From NCBI GenBank assembly GCA_903896925.1, contig CAITZM010000101.1, positions 1 through 64,000 of the forward strand: a stretch of DNA of 64,000 nt. Direction: 5' to 3'. Below are positions 51,561 through 60,662 of the stretch, in pieces. A program made the translations under genes and the position numbers. Below the pieces are notes generated by a model. It saw nothing but the letters and a program-made list of their open reading frames with translations. It was not told the DNA's origin and did no database searches. Each line of letters begins with the position of its first letter. Position 1 is the first letter of the stretch. This stretch comes from an uncultured Lentisphaerota bacterium (GTDB lineage: Bacteria; Verrucomicrobiota; Kiritimatiellia; CAIQIC01).

Positions 51561-52580
51561 ATGGCCACACCCCACGACGACGTCATCCTGATGAGCCACG
51601 GCGGCGGCGGCCGCCGCACCCAGCAGCTGCTGCGCGACCACATCTTCCCGCCGCTCGACAACCCGATCCTGCGGCAGCTGGACGACTCGGCCTGCGTCAC
51701 GATCGGCGGCGCCGAACTGGCCTTCACGACCGACTCCTACGTCATCCGTCCGCTCTTCTTCCCCGGCGGCGACATCGGCCGCCTCGCCATCTGCGGCACC
51801 GTGAACGATCTCGTCATGCAGGGCGCCCGCCCGCTCTACCTGACGCTCGGACTGATCCTGGAGGAAGGCCTGCGGATGGACGACCTCGACCGGATCATGC
51901 AATCCATGGCGGAGGCGGCGCGCGAGGCCGGCGTGCAGATCGTCGCCGGCGACACCAAGGTGGTGGAGCACAGCGCGGGCAACGGCCTCTTCGTCAACAC
52001 GAGCGGCCTCGGCCAGCGCCGGCCCGGCATCAGCACACATGTGGCCAACGCGCGGCCCGGCGATGTCGTGCTGGTCACCGGCACGCTCGGCGATCACGGC
52101 ATGGCGGTCCTGAGCCAGCGCGAGGGCCTGCGGTTCCAGACCACGCTGGTCAGCGACGTCGCCCCGCTCACCGGCCTGGTCAGCGGACTGTTCAAGGCCG
52201 TCCCCGGCATCCATGTCCTGCGCGACCCGACGCGCGGCGGCGTCGCGGCGGCCCTGCACGATGTCGCCACTGCCGCACAGGTGTGCGTCAAGCTCGACGA
52301 AACCGCGCTGCCGGTCCGGCCGGAAGTCCGCGGGGCGTGCGGGCTGCTCGGCTTGGATCCGCTGACCGTGGCCAACGAGGGCAAGGCCCTGGTGATCTGC
52401 GCCGCGGGCGACGAGGCGCGGGCGCTGGCCGCGCTGCGCTCGCACCCGCTGGGCGGCGACGCCTGCCGCATCGGCGAGGTCTGTGCCGCGCCGGCCGGCC
52501 GCGTCCTGCTGCGGACGCGCATCGGCGGCGAACGGCTCGTGGAACTGCCGCTCGGCGACGACCTGCCGCGTATCTGCTAG
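51561..52580 (+). CDS. hypE: hydrogenase maturation protein HypE
   Basis: A 339-residue PurM/AIR-synthase-like protein. HypF carbamoylates its C-terminal Cys, here in the conserved end LPRIC, and HypE then dehydrates it with ATP to a thiocyanate. Segments: LMSHGGGGRRTQQLL, DDSACV, FTTDSYVI, GTVNDLVMQGA, IVAGDTKVVE and LRDPTRGGVA. AAGG precedes the ATG. It is the last of the four hyp genes; hypA and hypB are absent from the window. Confidence 0.96.
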   Translation: MATPHDDVILMSHGGGGRRTQQLLRDHIFPPLDNPILRQLDDSACVTIGGAELAFTTDSYVIRPLFFPGGDIGRLAICGTVNDLVMQGARPLYLTLGLILEEGLRMDDLDRIMQSMAEAAREAGVQIVAGDTKVVEHSAGNGLFVNTSGLGQRRPGISTHVANARPGDVVLVTGTLGDHGMAVLSQREGLRFQTTLVSDVAPLTGLVSGLFKAVPGIHVLRDPTRGGVAAALHDVATAAQVCVKLDETALPVRPEVRGACGLLGLDPLTVANEGKALVICAAGDEARALAALRSHPLGGDACRIGEVCAAPAGRVLLRTRIGGERLVELPLGDDLPRIC

Positions 52581-52637
52581 GCTTGATTTCCATCCGCCAC
52601 CCGCTAGAATTTCGGCAAACAACAAAGGAATAAGACC

Positions 52638-53525
52638 ATGCAGCAGCGTTTCATGTCGGGTTTGATCGGATTGGCCTGCGCCGCGGTGACGGTCCAGGCG
52701 GGCTGGGAATATACCGCGGTGACCAAGGCCGAGGGCGGCAAGCACGCGGACATGCAGGACATGAAGATCCACGCCCAGGTGGACGGCACCAAGGCACGCA
52801 TCGAATTTACGGAGAGCAAGAACCCGCTCATGGGCGCCGGCTCCTACCTGCTGACCACCGACGCCGGGAAGACCGCGCGCCTGGTCAATCCCTCCGAAAA
52901 GTGCTACAGCGAATGGGACATGAAGAAGATGATGGGCATGGCCGGCGGCATCATGGGCATGATGAACATGAAGGTCAAAGACCAGAAGGTCGAAAAGCTG
53001 CTGGAGGAAAAGGGCCCGAGCATCCTGGGTATGTCGACCACCCATTACAAGTTCCGGACCTCCTACACGATGGAAGTCAGCTTCATGGGCATGACGCAGG
53101 CCAGCGCCACGGTCAACGAGCAGGAACTCTGGACCACGACCGCGCTCAAGGATGCCGCCTTCACCTTCGCCGCCCTGCAGCGCGACATGAAGACCGGCAA
53201 CGACGAACTCGACAAGCTCATCGCCACCCAGATGAACAAGGCCCAGGGCTTCCCGCTCAAGTCGGTCGTCAAGAACTCGGCCAAGGACGCGCGCGGCCAG
53301 GAACAGGACACCACCGTGACCACCGAGGTGGTCGCGGTCAAGCAGACCAGCATCGCGGCCAGCCAGTTCGCCCTGCCCTCCGGCTACGAGGAGCGCGAAC
53401 TCTCGCCCATGAACGCCCTGATGGGCGGCGGCGCCACCAGCAAGAAGGACGGCAGCGGCAAGCAGGGCGGCGACGCCAACGCGTTCCTGAAGATGCTGCA
53501 GGACCAGATGAAGAAGCAGCAATAA
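52638..53525 (+). CDS. exported DUF4412-like protein
   Basis: A 295-residue exported protein with signal peptide (FMSGLIGLACAAVTVQA). It shows the DUF4412-type pattern of a beta-rich domain with conserved segments IHAQVDGTKARIEF, YLLTTDAGKTARLVNP and ELWTTTALKDAAF, plus a Met-rich stretch MKKMMGMAGGIMGMMNM. The C-terminal tail is low-complexity with Lys, Gly and Gln. AAAGGAATAAG precedes the ATG, and a terminator follows at 53545. It lies 57 bases after hypE and could share its transcript, but its relation to hydrogenase maturation is unknown. The Met-rich stretch could bind copper or another soft metal, which is inference. Confidence 0.75.
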   Translation: MQQRFMSGLIGLACAAVTVQAGWEYTAVTKAEGGKHADMQDMKIHAQVDGTKARIEFTESKNPLMGAGSYLLTTDAGKTARLVNPSEKCYSEWDMKKMMGMAGGIMGMMNMKVKDQKVEKLLEEKGPSILGMSTTHYKFRTSYTMEVSFMGMTQASATVNEQELWTTTALKDAAFTFAALQRDMKTGNDELDKLIATQMNKAQGFPLKSVVKNSAKDARGQEQDTTVTTEVVAVKQTSIAASQFALPSGYEERELSPMNALMGGGATSKKDGSGKQGGDANAFLKMLQDQMKKQQ

Positions 53526-53544
53526 GTCCGGCGCCAACGGCATC

Positions 53545-53576
53545 GAAAAGGGCAACCCACGCGGTTGCCCTTTTTC
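53545..53576 (+). terminator. intrinsic terminator
   Basis: AAAAGGGCAACC and GGTTGCCCTTTTT pair around CACGC and end in a T-tract. It closes the hyp/DUF4412 transcript and also faces the opposite SDR gene. Confidence 0.9.
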
Positions 53577-53579
53577 GTT

Positions 53580-54434
53580 TCAGTCCGTCACGCGGTGGAC
53601 GAGCAGCCGATCCAGCAACGCGTCCGACGCGAAGCGGCGCAGAAATCCTCCCGCCCACGCCACGAGGGTCACCGGGTAGCGCGTGCGCGGATGGGCCGAC
53701 GTGAGCGCGTGCAGGATCTTCTCCGCGACCGCCTCCGGCGGCAGCGCGAAACGATCACGTGACTTCGGGCGGTCCGGCTGCTCCGCGTTGCGCTGGTAGT
53801 AACCGGCAAAGTGCGACTGCTTCAACTCCGCCAGATGCTTCCAGCCCGCCGCCGCCGCGTTGGCGCGGAACTCCGTCTCGATCGGCCCCGGCTCGATGAT
53901 GCTAACCGCGACGCCCGAACCGCGCAATTCGAGGCGCAGGCAATCGGAGAGGCACTCGAGCGCAAACTTGCTGGCCGAATAGGCGCCCATCAGCGGCAGC
54001 GGCAGACGCCCCACGACGCTGCTGACGTTGACGATCCGCCCCCACCCCTGCTTGCGGAAGAGCGGGATGAACTGGTTGGTCAGATCCTGCAGGCCGACGA
54101 TGTTCGTCTCGAACTGCTCGCGCAGCGCCGCGCGGCTCAAGTCCTCCAGCGCGCCCGGCTGACCGTAGCCTGCGTTATTGACCAACGCGCCCAGCCCGCC
54201 GCCGCACAAGGCGCGCACCTCGGCAGCCGCCGCGCGCACGCTGGCCGCATCGGCCACATCGAGCGCAACCGGCGTGAAGCCGGCCACCCGCAGTTGCTCC
54301 AGGTTGCCCGGCTTACGCGCCGTCGGCAGCACCTGCCAGCCCGCCGCACGCAACCGTTGTGCCGTTGCCAACCCGATGCCGGAGGAACAACCCGTGACCA
54401 GCGCCGTCTTCGCTTGAACCAGAGGAAATTTCAT
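53580..54434 (-). CDS. short-chain dehydrogenase/reductase
   Basis: A 284-residue NAD(P)-dependent SDR. The cofactor loop is TGCSSGIG, the NNAG motif is present (VNNAGYG), and the catalytic Ser, Tyr and Lys are in VSSVVG and YSASK. TAR after the second strand suggests NADPH. The ATG at 54434 is preferred, with a GTG at 54446 also possible; it nearly abuts the stop of the WbsX-like gene, so they are probably cotranscribed. Substrate unknown. Confidence 0.92.
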   Translation of the reverse strand: MKFPLVQAKTALVTGCSSGIGLATAQRLRAAGWQVLPTARKPGNLEQLRVAGFTPVALDVADAASVRAAAAEVRALCGGGLGALVNNAGYGQPGALEDLSRAALREQFETNIVGLQDLTNQFIPLFRKQGWGRIVNVSSVVGRLPLPLMGAYSASKFALECLSDCLRLELRGSGVAVSIIEPGPIETEFRANAAAAGWKHLAELKQSHFAGYYQRNAEQPDRPKSRDRFALPPEAVAEKILHALTSAHPRTRYPVTLVAWAGGFLRRFASDALLDRLLVHRVTD

Positions 54435-54447
54435 GTGATTTCGCACC

Positions 54448-55677
54448 CTACCGGTTCTCGTCCACGAAGACCTTCTTCACCACCTCCAGGTAGCCGTAAC
54501 CGTATTTGGTGCACGGCTCCAGGTAGCTGGTCTCGGTCCACTCGTTCCAGCTGTTGAGGGTGATCAGCGGCGCCTGGTTCGGGTGGGCATCGACGAAGCT
54601 CTTCACCTGCCGCAAGGCCTTTTCGAAATTCGCTGGGGTGTTGTTTTTGACGATCGCGCCCTTGACCCCGAACGTCCGGGGACTGCTGTCCCAGCCCACC
54701 GAGACATGGGGATAATAGCGCGCTGTGTAGTTGGTCGAGATCGTGGTCCAGTCCTTGACCACATCCTTCATGATCTCGTTGTAATCCCGGTTCACATTGG
54801 TGAAGTGGCAGAACTGATAATGCGTCAGGGAATCGAAGCCCAGCTTCTCGACCACCGCCTGCTGCGTGCCGATGTTGTCGCCCGCCACCGCGGAGAGACT
54901 GCGGGGGCTGTCCTTGCGCATGGACAGCTGCAATTCCAGACCCTTGAAACCCGCCTTCTGCACCTCAGCCCGGAACCAGGCGAGGGCATCCTTGGCCGCT
55001 TCCAAGCCGCCCAGACCGCCGATGAAGGTGTTGAGATCGTAGATCATCAGGACCGGCTTGCCGTCGATCTGGTAATAGGTCGGCTGCGAGAAATATTTTT
55101 CGATCCAGCGGCGCGCGATCTTCTCGAACTCGGCGCGGCTCTGCCCGCCGTGCCAGATCAGGGCCTTGTTCTTGTGCTGGAAGGCGTCGTCCGCATTGCG
55201 CTTGTCCCAACCGAGGTTGACGTCGTGGTTGGCCCACATCAGGTAGAACTTCATCCGGCTGTTGTTGCTGGCCTTGAGGAAACCGTCGTTCAGGCACGCC
55301 TCCAGGAACGGCAGACCGTCGTACCAATACCAGTCGTAGATGAAGACGTTCACCCCATGGTCCGCGGCGGCGGCGATCTGCATCTCCATAACGTAGCGGT
55401 CCGCCTCGTTGACGTAGCCCCACACCGGATAGCGCGGCTGCTCGTGCCCCTCGAACTTGGGCGCGTTCTTCATGACGGTTTCCCACTCGCCGATGCCCAT
55501 CGGCCAGAAAATCTTGGCCCGGTCATCCGGGTGGTACGACGGCCACACAAACGCCGCCACATCGTAATGGCGAGCGCCGGGTTTGGTCGCCGCCCCGGCC
55601 TGCGCCGCCCCGCCGAGGGCCAGCCAGCCGCCGATCACGACCGCCGCGAGGATTCCGGGAGCTTGTTGCTTCATCAT
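54448..55677 (-). CDS. exported WbsX / GH99-like protein
   Basis: A 409-residue protein with signal peptide (GILAAVVIGGWLALGGAAQA) and a WbsX-like (PF14307) domain related to GH99. Characteristic segments are YDVAAFVWPSYHPDD, VNVFIYDWYWYDG, KFYLMWANHD, YYQIDGKPVLMIYDL and LNSWNEWTETSYLEP near the C-terminus, where Glu residues are likely catalytic by analogy with GH99. It would act on extracellular mannan-like or other glycans. AAAGGAAAGG precedes the ATG at 55677. Confidence 0.88.
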   Translation of the reverse strand: MMKQQAPGILAAVVIGGWLALGGAAQAGAATKPGARHYDVAAFVWPSYHPDDRAKIFWPMGIGEWETVMKNAPKFEGHEQPRYPVWGYVNEADRYVMEMQIAAAADHGVNVFIYDWYWYDGLPFLEACLNDGFLKASNNSRMKFYLMWANHDVNLGWDKRNADDAFQHKNKALIWHGGQSRAEFEKIARRWIEKYFSQPTYYQIDGKPVLMIYDLNTFIGGLGGLEAAKDALAWFRAEVQKAGFKGLELQLSMRKDSPRSLSAVAGDNIGTQQAVVEKLGFDSLTHYQFCHFTNVNRDYNEIMKDVVKDWTTISTNYTARYYPHVSVGWDSSPRTFGVKGAIVKNNTPANFEKALRQVKSFVDAHPNQAPLITLNSWNEWTETSYLEPCTKYGYGYLEVVKKVFVDENR

Positions 55678-56035
55678 GAGCCTTTCCTTTGCGTCGCTTG
55701 TTTTTTCAGCCGGGCGATGCTAGCGCTGCCGCCTGCGCTTGTCCATCCCCGGCGGCGAAAGGTATGGCCACGTTGCAAAAGGACGTTCGGTGCACTTTTT
55801 ATCGTCAGGATTAGGCGTGCTGCCTGGCACCTCTTGGAAGCGGCGTCTCGCCGCTTATCGAGAGCGCTGATTACGCCTCGGGACGCCGTCTTTCCTTGGA
55901 TAAGCGGCCGGAGGCCGCTTCCACGTTGCCCTCGTCCACCGGACACACCCTGTACGGAACAGATCGAACCAGGCAAGCCATGTGTCTGTGATTGCGGCGT
56001 CAGTCACGTGCTCTTTTTGAGCCGGTGAAAAGCCC
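55678..56035. other. spacer with two related hairpins
   Basis: No gene. GAAGCGGCG-TCT-CGCCGCTT (about 55837-55856) and AAGCGGCC-GGA-GGCCGCTT (55902-55920, followed by CCACG) belong to the same hairpin family as 41036-41054 and 9171-9189. Confidence 0.75.
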
Positions 56036-57001
56036 TCACGGACCGCGGGCCGGCTTGAGCGCGGCGGTGGCCCGCAAACCCTGGATCGCGATGGCACAAT
56101 CGTTCAGGCCGGTGACTTCCCAGCCGATGACGCAGCCCCCGAACCGGTAGTCGGCCAGCTCATGCGAATCGGCCAGGTAGCCGAGCCGCCAGCCTTCCCG
56201 CAGACCGGCGAGGATGTGCGGCAACAGGTCGCCGGCCACCGTCACCCAGGCCCCGTCGGCCACGACCTGGTCCGTAAACGGCTTGACCCCGATGTCGTAG
56301 ATGAATTTATCGGTGCCTTTTTTCTTCGGCGTGCCTTTGTCCTGCATGGCGTGCAGCGTGGTGACAGGCTCCCGGTCATCATAGAGCGCGATGCTGAACC
56401 AGTAGTAGTCGCCAAACCCCTTGGATTGGCGGTTGAGGTTCTGGACGGTGAGGAAGAACAGGTAATGCGCCGTGTGCACATGCCGGTTGTAGGCAGGCCC
56501 CGCGGGCTTCCGGTCATACAGCCGTTTGAGGCGCACAGAAAAATCGAGCCTGGCAAGGTCAGCGAGCGAGGGCGCGTGGGCGCCCAAGTGCCCCCGCGGA
56601 TCGCTGATCCGCTGCTCCAGATAGAGATGCGGCCATGGATCACCCGGTACCCGCCAGACGCCGCCGTACTCGCTGCCACCGTTGACGCCGCACAGCAAGT
56701 CAGCGGCTTCGCCGGCCGGGTGGATGACCAGCGTCTGATAGGCATCTTTGAACGAGAAGCCATTGGTGGTGATGGTTTGGAAGGCCTCGTCGGCGAAACA
56801 GCTTTTGCTGTGATGTTGGGCCGTCGTCCACACCGGCGGCGCGGCATTCGTCTGCCATGTGATCGCGTGCCGTTGGCCTGCGCGATCTTTGACCAGCAGT
56901 CCGCGCTGAAAAGCGCCATCGGCGATCAGCTCCACGGTCTGGGCCGCGGCGGCGTGCGTCAGCAACAGGACCGCCGACAGGCGGATGGCATGGTACATCA
57001 T
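56036..57001 (-). CDS. exported protein of unknown function
   Basis: A 321-residue exported protein. The signal peptide is MMYHAIRLSAVLLLTHAAA. The body is beta-rich with many aromatic and Asp residues (DPWPHLYLEQRISDPRG, NRHVHTAHYLFFLTVQNLN, FGDYYWFSIALYDDREP, FGGCVIGWEVTGLND) and may form a jelly-roll lectin-like fold. I do not recognise the family. Start is uncertain between the two adjacent ATGs at 57001 and 56998. It follows the P-type ATPase on the same strand after 44 bases, so the two could share a transcript. Confidence 0.75.
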   Translation of the reverse strand: MMYHAIRLSAVLLLTHAAAAQTVELIADGAFQRGLLVKDRAGQRHAITWQTNAAPPVWTTAQHHSKSCFADEAFQTITTNGFSFKDAYQTLVIHPAGEAADLLCGVNGGSEYGGVWRVPGDPWPHLYLEQRISDPRGHLGAHAPSLADLARLDFSVRLKRLYDRKPAGPAYNRHVHTAHYLFFLTVQNLNRQSKGFGDYYWFSIALYDDREPVTTLHAMQDKGTPKKKGTDKFIYDIGVKPFTDQVVADGAWVTVAGDLLPHILAGLREGWRLGYLADSHELADYRFGGCVIGWEVTGLNDCAIAIQGLRATAALKPARGP

Positions 57002-57045
57002 GGGCGTGATTCTAGCAGGCCCGGGCCGAAGCGGGAACGGTGAGT

Positions 57046-59610
57046 TCAACGGGCCGGCTGGTTGCCGCGCTTGCGGCGTTTGAGCAGTTCAAAACCGGCG
57101 ATGCTGAGCACGCCCGCACCCAGGCAGAGCGCGAGATCCAGCGGATGCAGCGGCGCAAAGCGGAACAGCTCCCGCAGGAACGGGATGGACAGCACGAGCG
57201 TGAGGAATACTGTCGCACCACCCAAGACCCACCAGAGCGCCGCGTTGGGCGTCCGCAAGGTCGCAAGGATGGTCCGGGTGCGCGACCGGTTGGTGAGGAT
57301 CAGCCCAAGGTTGGCGATGATCAGCGTCGTGAAGGACAGCGCCCGCGCCTCGTTCTCGCCTTGTCCCCGCCACCAGGCGACACCGAAGACCAGCACTACG
57401 ACCGCCAGCACCACCACCCCCTGCAGGACGCTACGCAACACGTTGCTCCGGCTGAACAAGGGTGCGTCGGACTTGCGCGGCCGGCGGCGCATCACATCGT
57501 CCTCCTCGGCCTCGGCCTCAAAGATGGTCGAGCACGCGGGATCGATGATGAGTTCCAGGAACAGAATATGGACCGGCAGCAGCACCAGCGGCCATTGGAA
57601 CAGCACCGGCAACAGCGACATGCCGGCAATCGGCACGTGAATCGCAAAGATGTAGGCGATGGCCTTCTGGATGTTGTCAAAAATCCGCCGGCCCAGTTTG
57701 ATCGCCTGCACGATGGAGGCGAAGTCGTCGTCCAGCAGGACCAGCCCCGCGGACTCGCGCGCCACATCGGTGCCGCGGCCGCCCATGGCGATCCCGATGT
57801 GCGCCGCCTTGAGGGCCGGCGCATCATTGACGCCATCGCCGGTCATCGCGACGATCTCGCCGTTGGCCTTGAGCGCCTGGACGATCCGCAGCTTCTGCTC
57901 GGGCACGACGCGGGCAAAGATGTTCACGCGCCCTATACGCTCCCGCAAGGTGGGTTCATCCATGGCGCCGAGTTCAGGGCCGGCCATCGTTTCGCCCGGT
58001 GGCAGTCCGATCTGCCGGGCAATGTTCTGGGCCGTGCCGGGATAGTCGCCCGTGATCATGACCACGCGCACGCCGGCGGTCTGGCATTCGCGGATGGCGG
58101 CAGGCACGGTGGGACGCACCGGATCGGCCAGGCCGAGCAAGCCGACGAACTCAAAGGTAAAAGCGTGCTGCTCGCCCGGCAGGTCGCCGTGCTGTTGGAA
58201 CTCTGCCCGGGCCACGCCGAGCACGCGCAAGCCCGCCTGTGCCATGGCGTCGATCCGGGTCGCCAGCGCGGCCGTTTGCTCCGCAGAAAAATGGCAGAGA
58301 TCGGCGATGGCCTCGGGCGCGCCTTTGGCGGCAATGACATAGTCGTTGCCGACCGGCGCTTTCCAGACATGGGACAGCGCCAGCAGTTTCCTGGACAGCG
58401 GATATTCGCGGACCAGCGTCCAGTCGTTGTGCACGTGTTCCGTGCGCGTCAGAAACCGTGTGCCGACCTGATGGATCGCCTTTTCCATCGGGTCGAACGG
58501 GTCGCGCTGGCTGGCCAGGATGCCGAACTCGACGAGCGCATGGAACGGCTCCGGCAGCGGCTGCGCCCCGATGGTTTCCAGGTTGCACAGGCTGTCGCCG
58601 GCCTGCAGGCGGGCGACAGCCATCTGGTTGAGGGTCAACGTGCCGGTCTTGTCGGTGCACAGGACCGTGGCCGAACCGAGCGTCTCGATCACAGGCACCC
58701 GGCGGGTGAGCACCTGCTTGCGCGAAATGCGCCAGGCCCCGAGCGCCAGGAAGATCGTCAGCACCACCGGGAACTCCTCCGGCAGCGTGGCCATGGCCAG
58801 GGTGATGCCGGCCAGAAAACCTTGCAGCCAGTCGCCGCGGGTCAGGCCGTACACCACCACCACCACGGCGCACAGGGTCAGGCCCAGCACCGTGAGCCGC
58901 TTGACCAGCCGGCCGGTCTCGCGCTGCAACAGGGTGGGCTCCTCCTCGACCGACTGGAGGGATTTGCCGATCTTGCCGATCTCGGTGTGCAGCCCGATCG
59001 CCTGCACCTCGGCCACGCCCTGGCCCTGGACCACCAGCGTGCCGGAAAAAAGCAAGGGCGTGTCGTCGCCGCCAGGCCGGCCCATTTCAGGCGCTTGCTG
59101 GCGGTCCTCGACGGCGGACTTCCGCACCGGCACGGATTCGCCGGTCAGCAGCGATTCGTCCGCCGAGAGGTTGGTGGCGTCCAGCAGCAACGCGTCGGCC
59201 GGCACGCGGTCGCCTTCGCGGACGACGATGAAATCGCCGCGGACCACCTCGCGGCCGGCGATGCGTTGCTGCCGGCCGTCGCGGATGACGGAGGCGCGGG
59301 GGCTGGAGAGATCGCGCAACGCCTCCAGCGCCCGCTCCGTCTTGCGCTCCTGATAGAGCGTGATGCCCATCACCACCACCACGAAGCCGAGCAGCATCAG
59401 GGCCTCGGTCCGGTCCCCCAGCAGCAGGTAGATCGCACCGCACGCCACCAGCAACAGGAACATCGGCTCGCGCACCACCCCCAGCGCAATGGCGAAGATG
59501 CTGCGCTTTTTCGTCGAGGGCAGCTCGTTGTAGCCTTCGGCCTTGAGCCGTGCGGCGGCGACGGACTCCGACAGGCCGGACAGGTGCGCAAGTTCTAAAG
59601 GTGCTGGCAT
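57046..59610 (-). CDS. cation-transporting P-type ATPase (P2-like)
   Basis: An 854-residue membrane pump. The phosphorylated Asp320 is in DKTGTLTLNQ; the actuator motif is LTGES (155-159); nucleotide-binding and hinge motifs are KGAPEA and TGDGVNDAPALKAAHIGIAMG. The M4 ion-binding site is PEEFP (277-281) rather than the PEGLP of Ca2+ pumps or PEALP of Na+/K+ types, so the ion is not certain. About ten membrane segments are seen. AGGAG precedes the ATG at 59610. It is the last gene of the stress-type cluster. Ion export at the cytoplasmic membrane is the expected role. Confidence 0.94.
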   Translation of the reverse strand: MPAPLELAHLSGLSESVAAARLKAEGYNELPSTKKRSIFAIALGVVREPMFLLLVACGAIYLLLGDRTEALMLLGFVVVVMGITLYQERKTERALEALRDLSSPRASVIRDGRQQRIAGREVVRGDFIVVREGDRVPADALLLDATNLSADESLLTGESVPVRKSAVEDRQQAPEMGRPGGDDTPLLFSGTLVVQGQGVAEVQAIGLHTEIGKIGKSLQSVEEEPTLLQRETGRLVKRLTVLGLTLCAVVVVVYGLTRGDWLQGFLAGITLAMATLPEEFPVVLTIFLALGAWRISRKQVLTRRVPVIETLGSATVLCTDKTGTLTLNQMAVARLQAGDSLCNLETIGAQPLPEPFHALVEFGILASQRDPFDPMEKAIHQVGTRFLTRTEHVHNDWTLVREYPLSRKLLALSHVWKAPVGNDYVIAAKGAPEAIADLCHFSAEQTAALATRIDAMAQAGLRVLGVARAEFQQHGDLPGEQHAFTFEFVGLLGLADPVRPTVPAAIRECQTAGVRVVMITGDYPGTAQNIARQIGLPPGETMAGPELGAMDEPTLRERIGRVNIFARVVPEQKLRIVQALKANGEIVAMTGDGVNDAPALKAAHIGIAMGGRGTDVARESAGLVLLDDDFASIVQAIKLGRRIFDNIQKAIAYIFAIHVPIAGMSLLPVLFQWPLVLLPVHILFLELIIDPACSTIFEAEAEEDDVMRRRPRKSDAPLFSRSNVLRSVLQGVVVLAVVVLVFGVAWWRGQGENEARALSFTTLIIANLGLILTNRSRTRTILATLRTPNAALWWVLGGATVFLTLVLSIPFLRELFRFAPLHPLDLALCLGAGVLSIAGFELLKRRKRGNQPAR

Positions 59611-59661
59611 GGGTCTGCTCTCCTAGAATAATTTGTCACATTGAAACCACGACCGCCACGT

Positions 59662-60294
59662 TCAGCGCGCGCCATCCCAGCCGGCGTGCAACCACTGGAC
59701 GGTCGCCGCGCCGCCCAGAAAAACCGCCACGAAGAAAGCAATGGCGGCCATAAAAACGACCAGTCCCGCGACGATGAAATAGCCGTCCCGCTCCAGCCTC
59801 GCCAGGGCCAACAGCACCACCGTGAGCGCCGGCAACAGATTGCTGCACGGCACCGGCAACGGCAGCAGCAACAGCAAGCCGCTGACAAACACCATCACAC
59901 CGTACAACTGGCGCAGCGGCCCTGTGTCGAGCAATCCGGTCCAGCGCGGACGCAGGAACAGCTCCAGCCCCCGCACCAGCCGTTGGGTTGCGGTTAAAAA
60001 CTGCGGAAAGAACCTGGGCGGCAGCTGCACCTGTAACAGCCGCCGGGGCAGCCAGGGCTGCTGCCGCAAGGCGAAGCGCAGCCCGATGAGGGCGATGACC
60101 GCGCCGAAGGGGGTGGAGAGTCCCGGCAGCGGAATCGGCGTACAAAAGGGCAGCGCCATCAAGGCCAGCAGGAGGGTGTAGCCGCGGCCTTGTGTGATCT
60201 CGAGCAGATCCTGCAACCGGACGGGCCGCTCGGCAAACGCCGCCACAAGCAGACCGAGTTCCTGCGACAACCGGACTGGCCGGACTTCAGGCAC
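59662..60294 (-). CDS. ExoD family membrane protein
   Basis: A 210-residue protein of the ExoD/exopolysaccharide synthesis family (PF06055) with about four hydrophobic segments. The signature is GRGYTLLLALMALPFCTPIP and the motif LPGLSTPFGAVIALIGLR. The start is GTG at 60294, overlapping the zinc-ribbon gene stop by 8 bases. ExoD proteins are linked to exopolysaccharide and alkaline or salt tolerance. It fits with the pump and PRC-barrel genes of the cluster. Confidence 0.9.
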   Translation of the reverse strand: MPEVRPVRLSQELGLLVAAFAERPVRLQDLLEITQGRGYTLLLALMALPFCTPIPLPGLSTPFGAVIALIGLRFALRQQPWLPRRLLQVQLPPRFFPQFLTATQRLVRGLELFLRPRWTGLLDTGPLRQLYGVMVFVSGLLLLLPLPVPCSNLLPALTVVLLALARLERDGYFIVAGLVVFMAAIAFFVAVFLGGAATVQWLHAGWDGAR

Positions 60295-60601
60295 CCAGAA
60301 CCTTCAGGAAGGCTTGGAAGGGATTAGCTTTGCCCTCCTTCGCCGCCAGGATGGTTTCCAGTTCATGCGCGTCGAGCCAGAGCCCGCGGCATTCCGGACA
60401 GACATCCACCTCGACGCGGCCGTAGTGTTCCTGGGCCAGCTGCTGGCCGCACTTGGGACAGTGCAGCCAATGCAATTCCTTCAGCTGGCGCTTTTCCGCG
60501 GCGGTCTGCTGGTGTTCTTCCACCTTGCGCTGCCGCAGGCGCTCGCGGAGGGCCATTTCGGTGAAGAATTTCTCTTCGTTCTCACTGGGTTTGAAGGACA
60601 T
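60287..60601 (-). CDS. small zinc-ribbon (zf-TFIIB-type) protein
   Basis: A 104-residue protein. A charged helical N-terminal half (ENEEKFFTEMALRERLRQRK) precedes a TFIIB-type zinc ribbon with HCPKCGQQL and VCPECRGLWLD, four Cys in CxxC pairs, followed by a helix (AHELETILAAKE). AAGGAG lies nine bases before ATG at 60601. It overlaps the ExoD start by 8 bases, so they are translationally coupled. Similar small proteins are of unknown function. Confidence 0.9.
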   Translation of the reverse strand: MSFKPSENEEKFFTEMALRERLRQRKVEEHQQTAAEKRQLKELHWLHCPKCGQQLAQEHYGRVEVDVCPECRGLWLDAHELETILAAKEGKANPFQAFLKVLGA

Positions 60602-60662
60602 GTTTGCTCCTTTTTTCACACGGGACGTCATACCGCTCCCCACCCCCCGTCTCGCCGGGGCG

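Noticed and set aside
50442-53555. A 1037-codon minus-strand frame opposite hypD and hypE
   Set aside because: hypD and hypE are certain from motifs; the opposite frame is a codon-bias shadow.
57040-59598. An 852-codon plus-strand frame opposite the P-type ATPase
   Set aside because: The ATPase has all family motifs and a good ribosome binding site; the opposite frame is Gln/His/Arg-rich and featureless.
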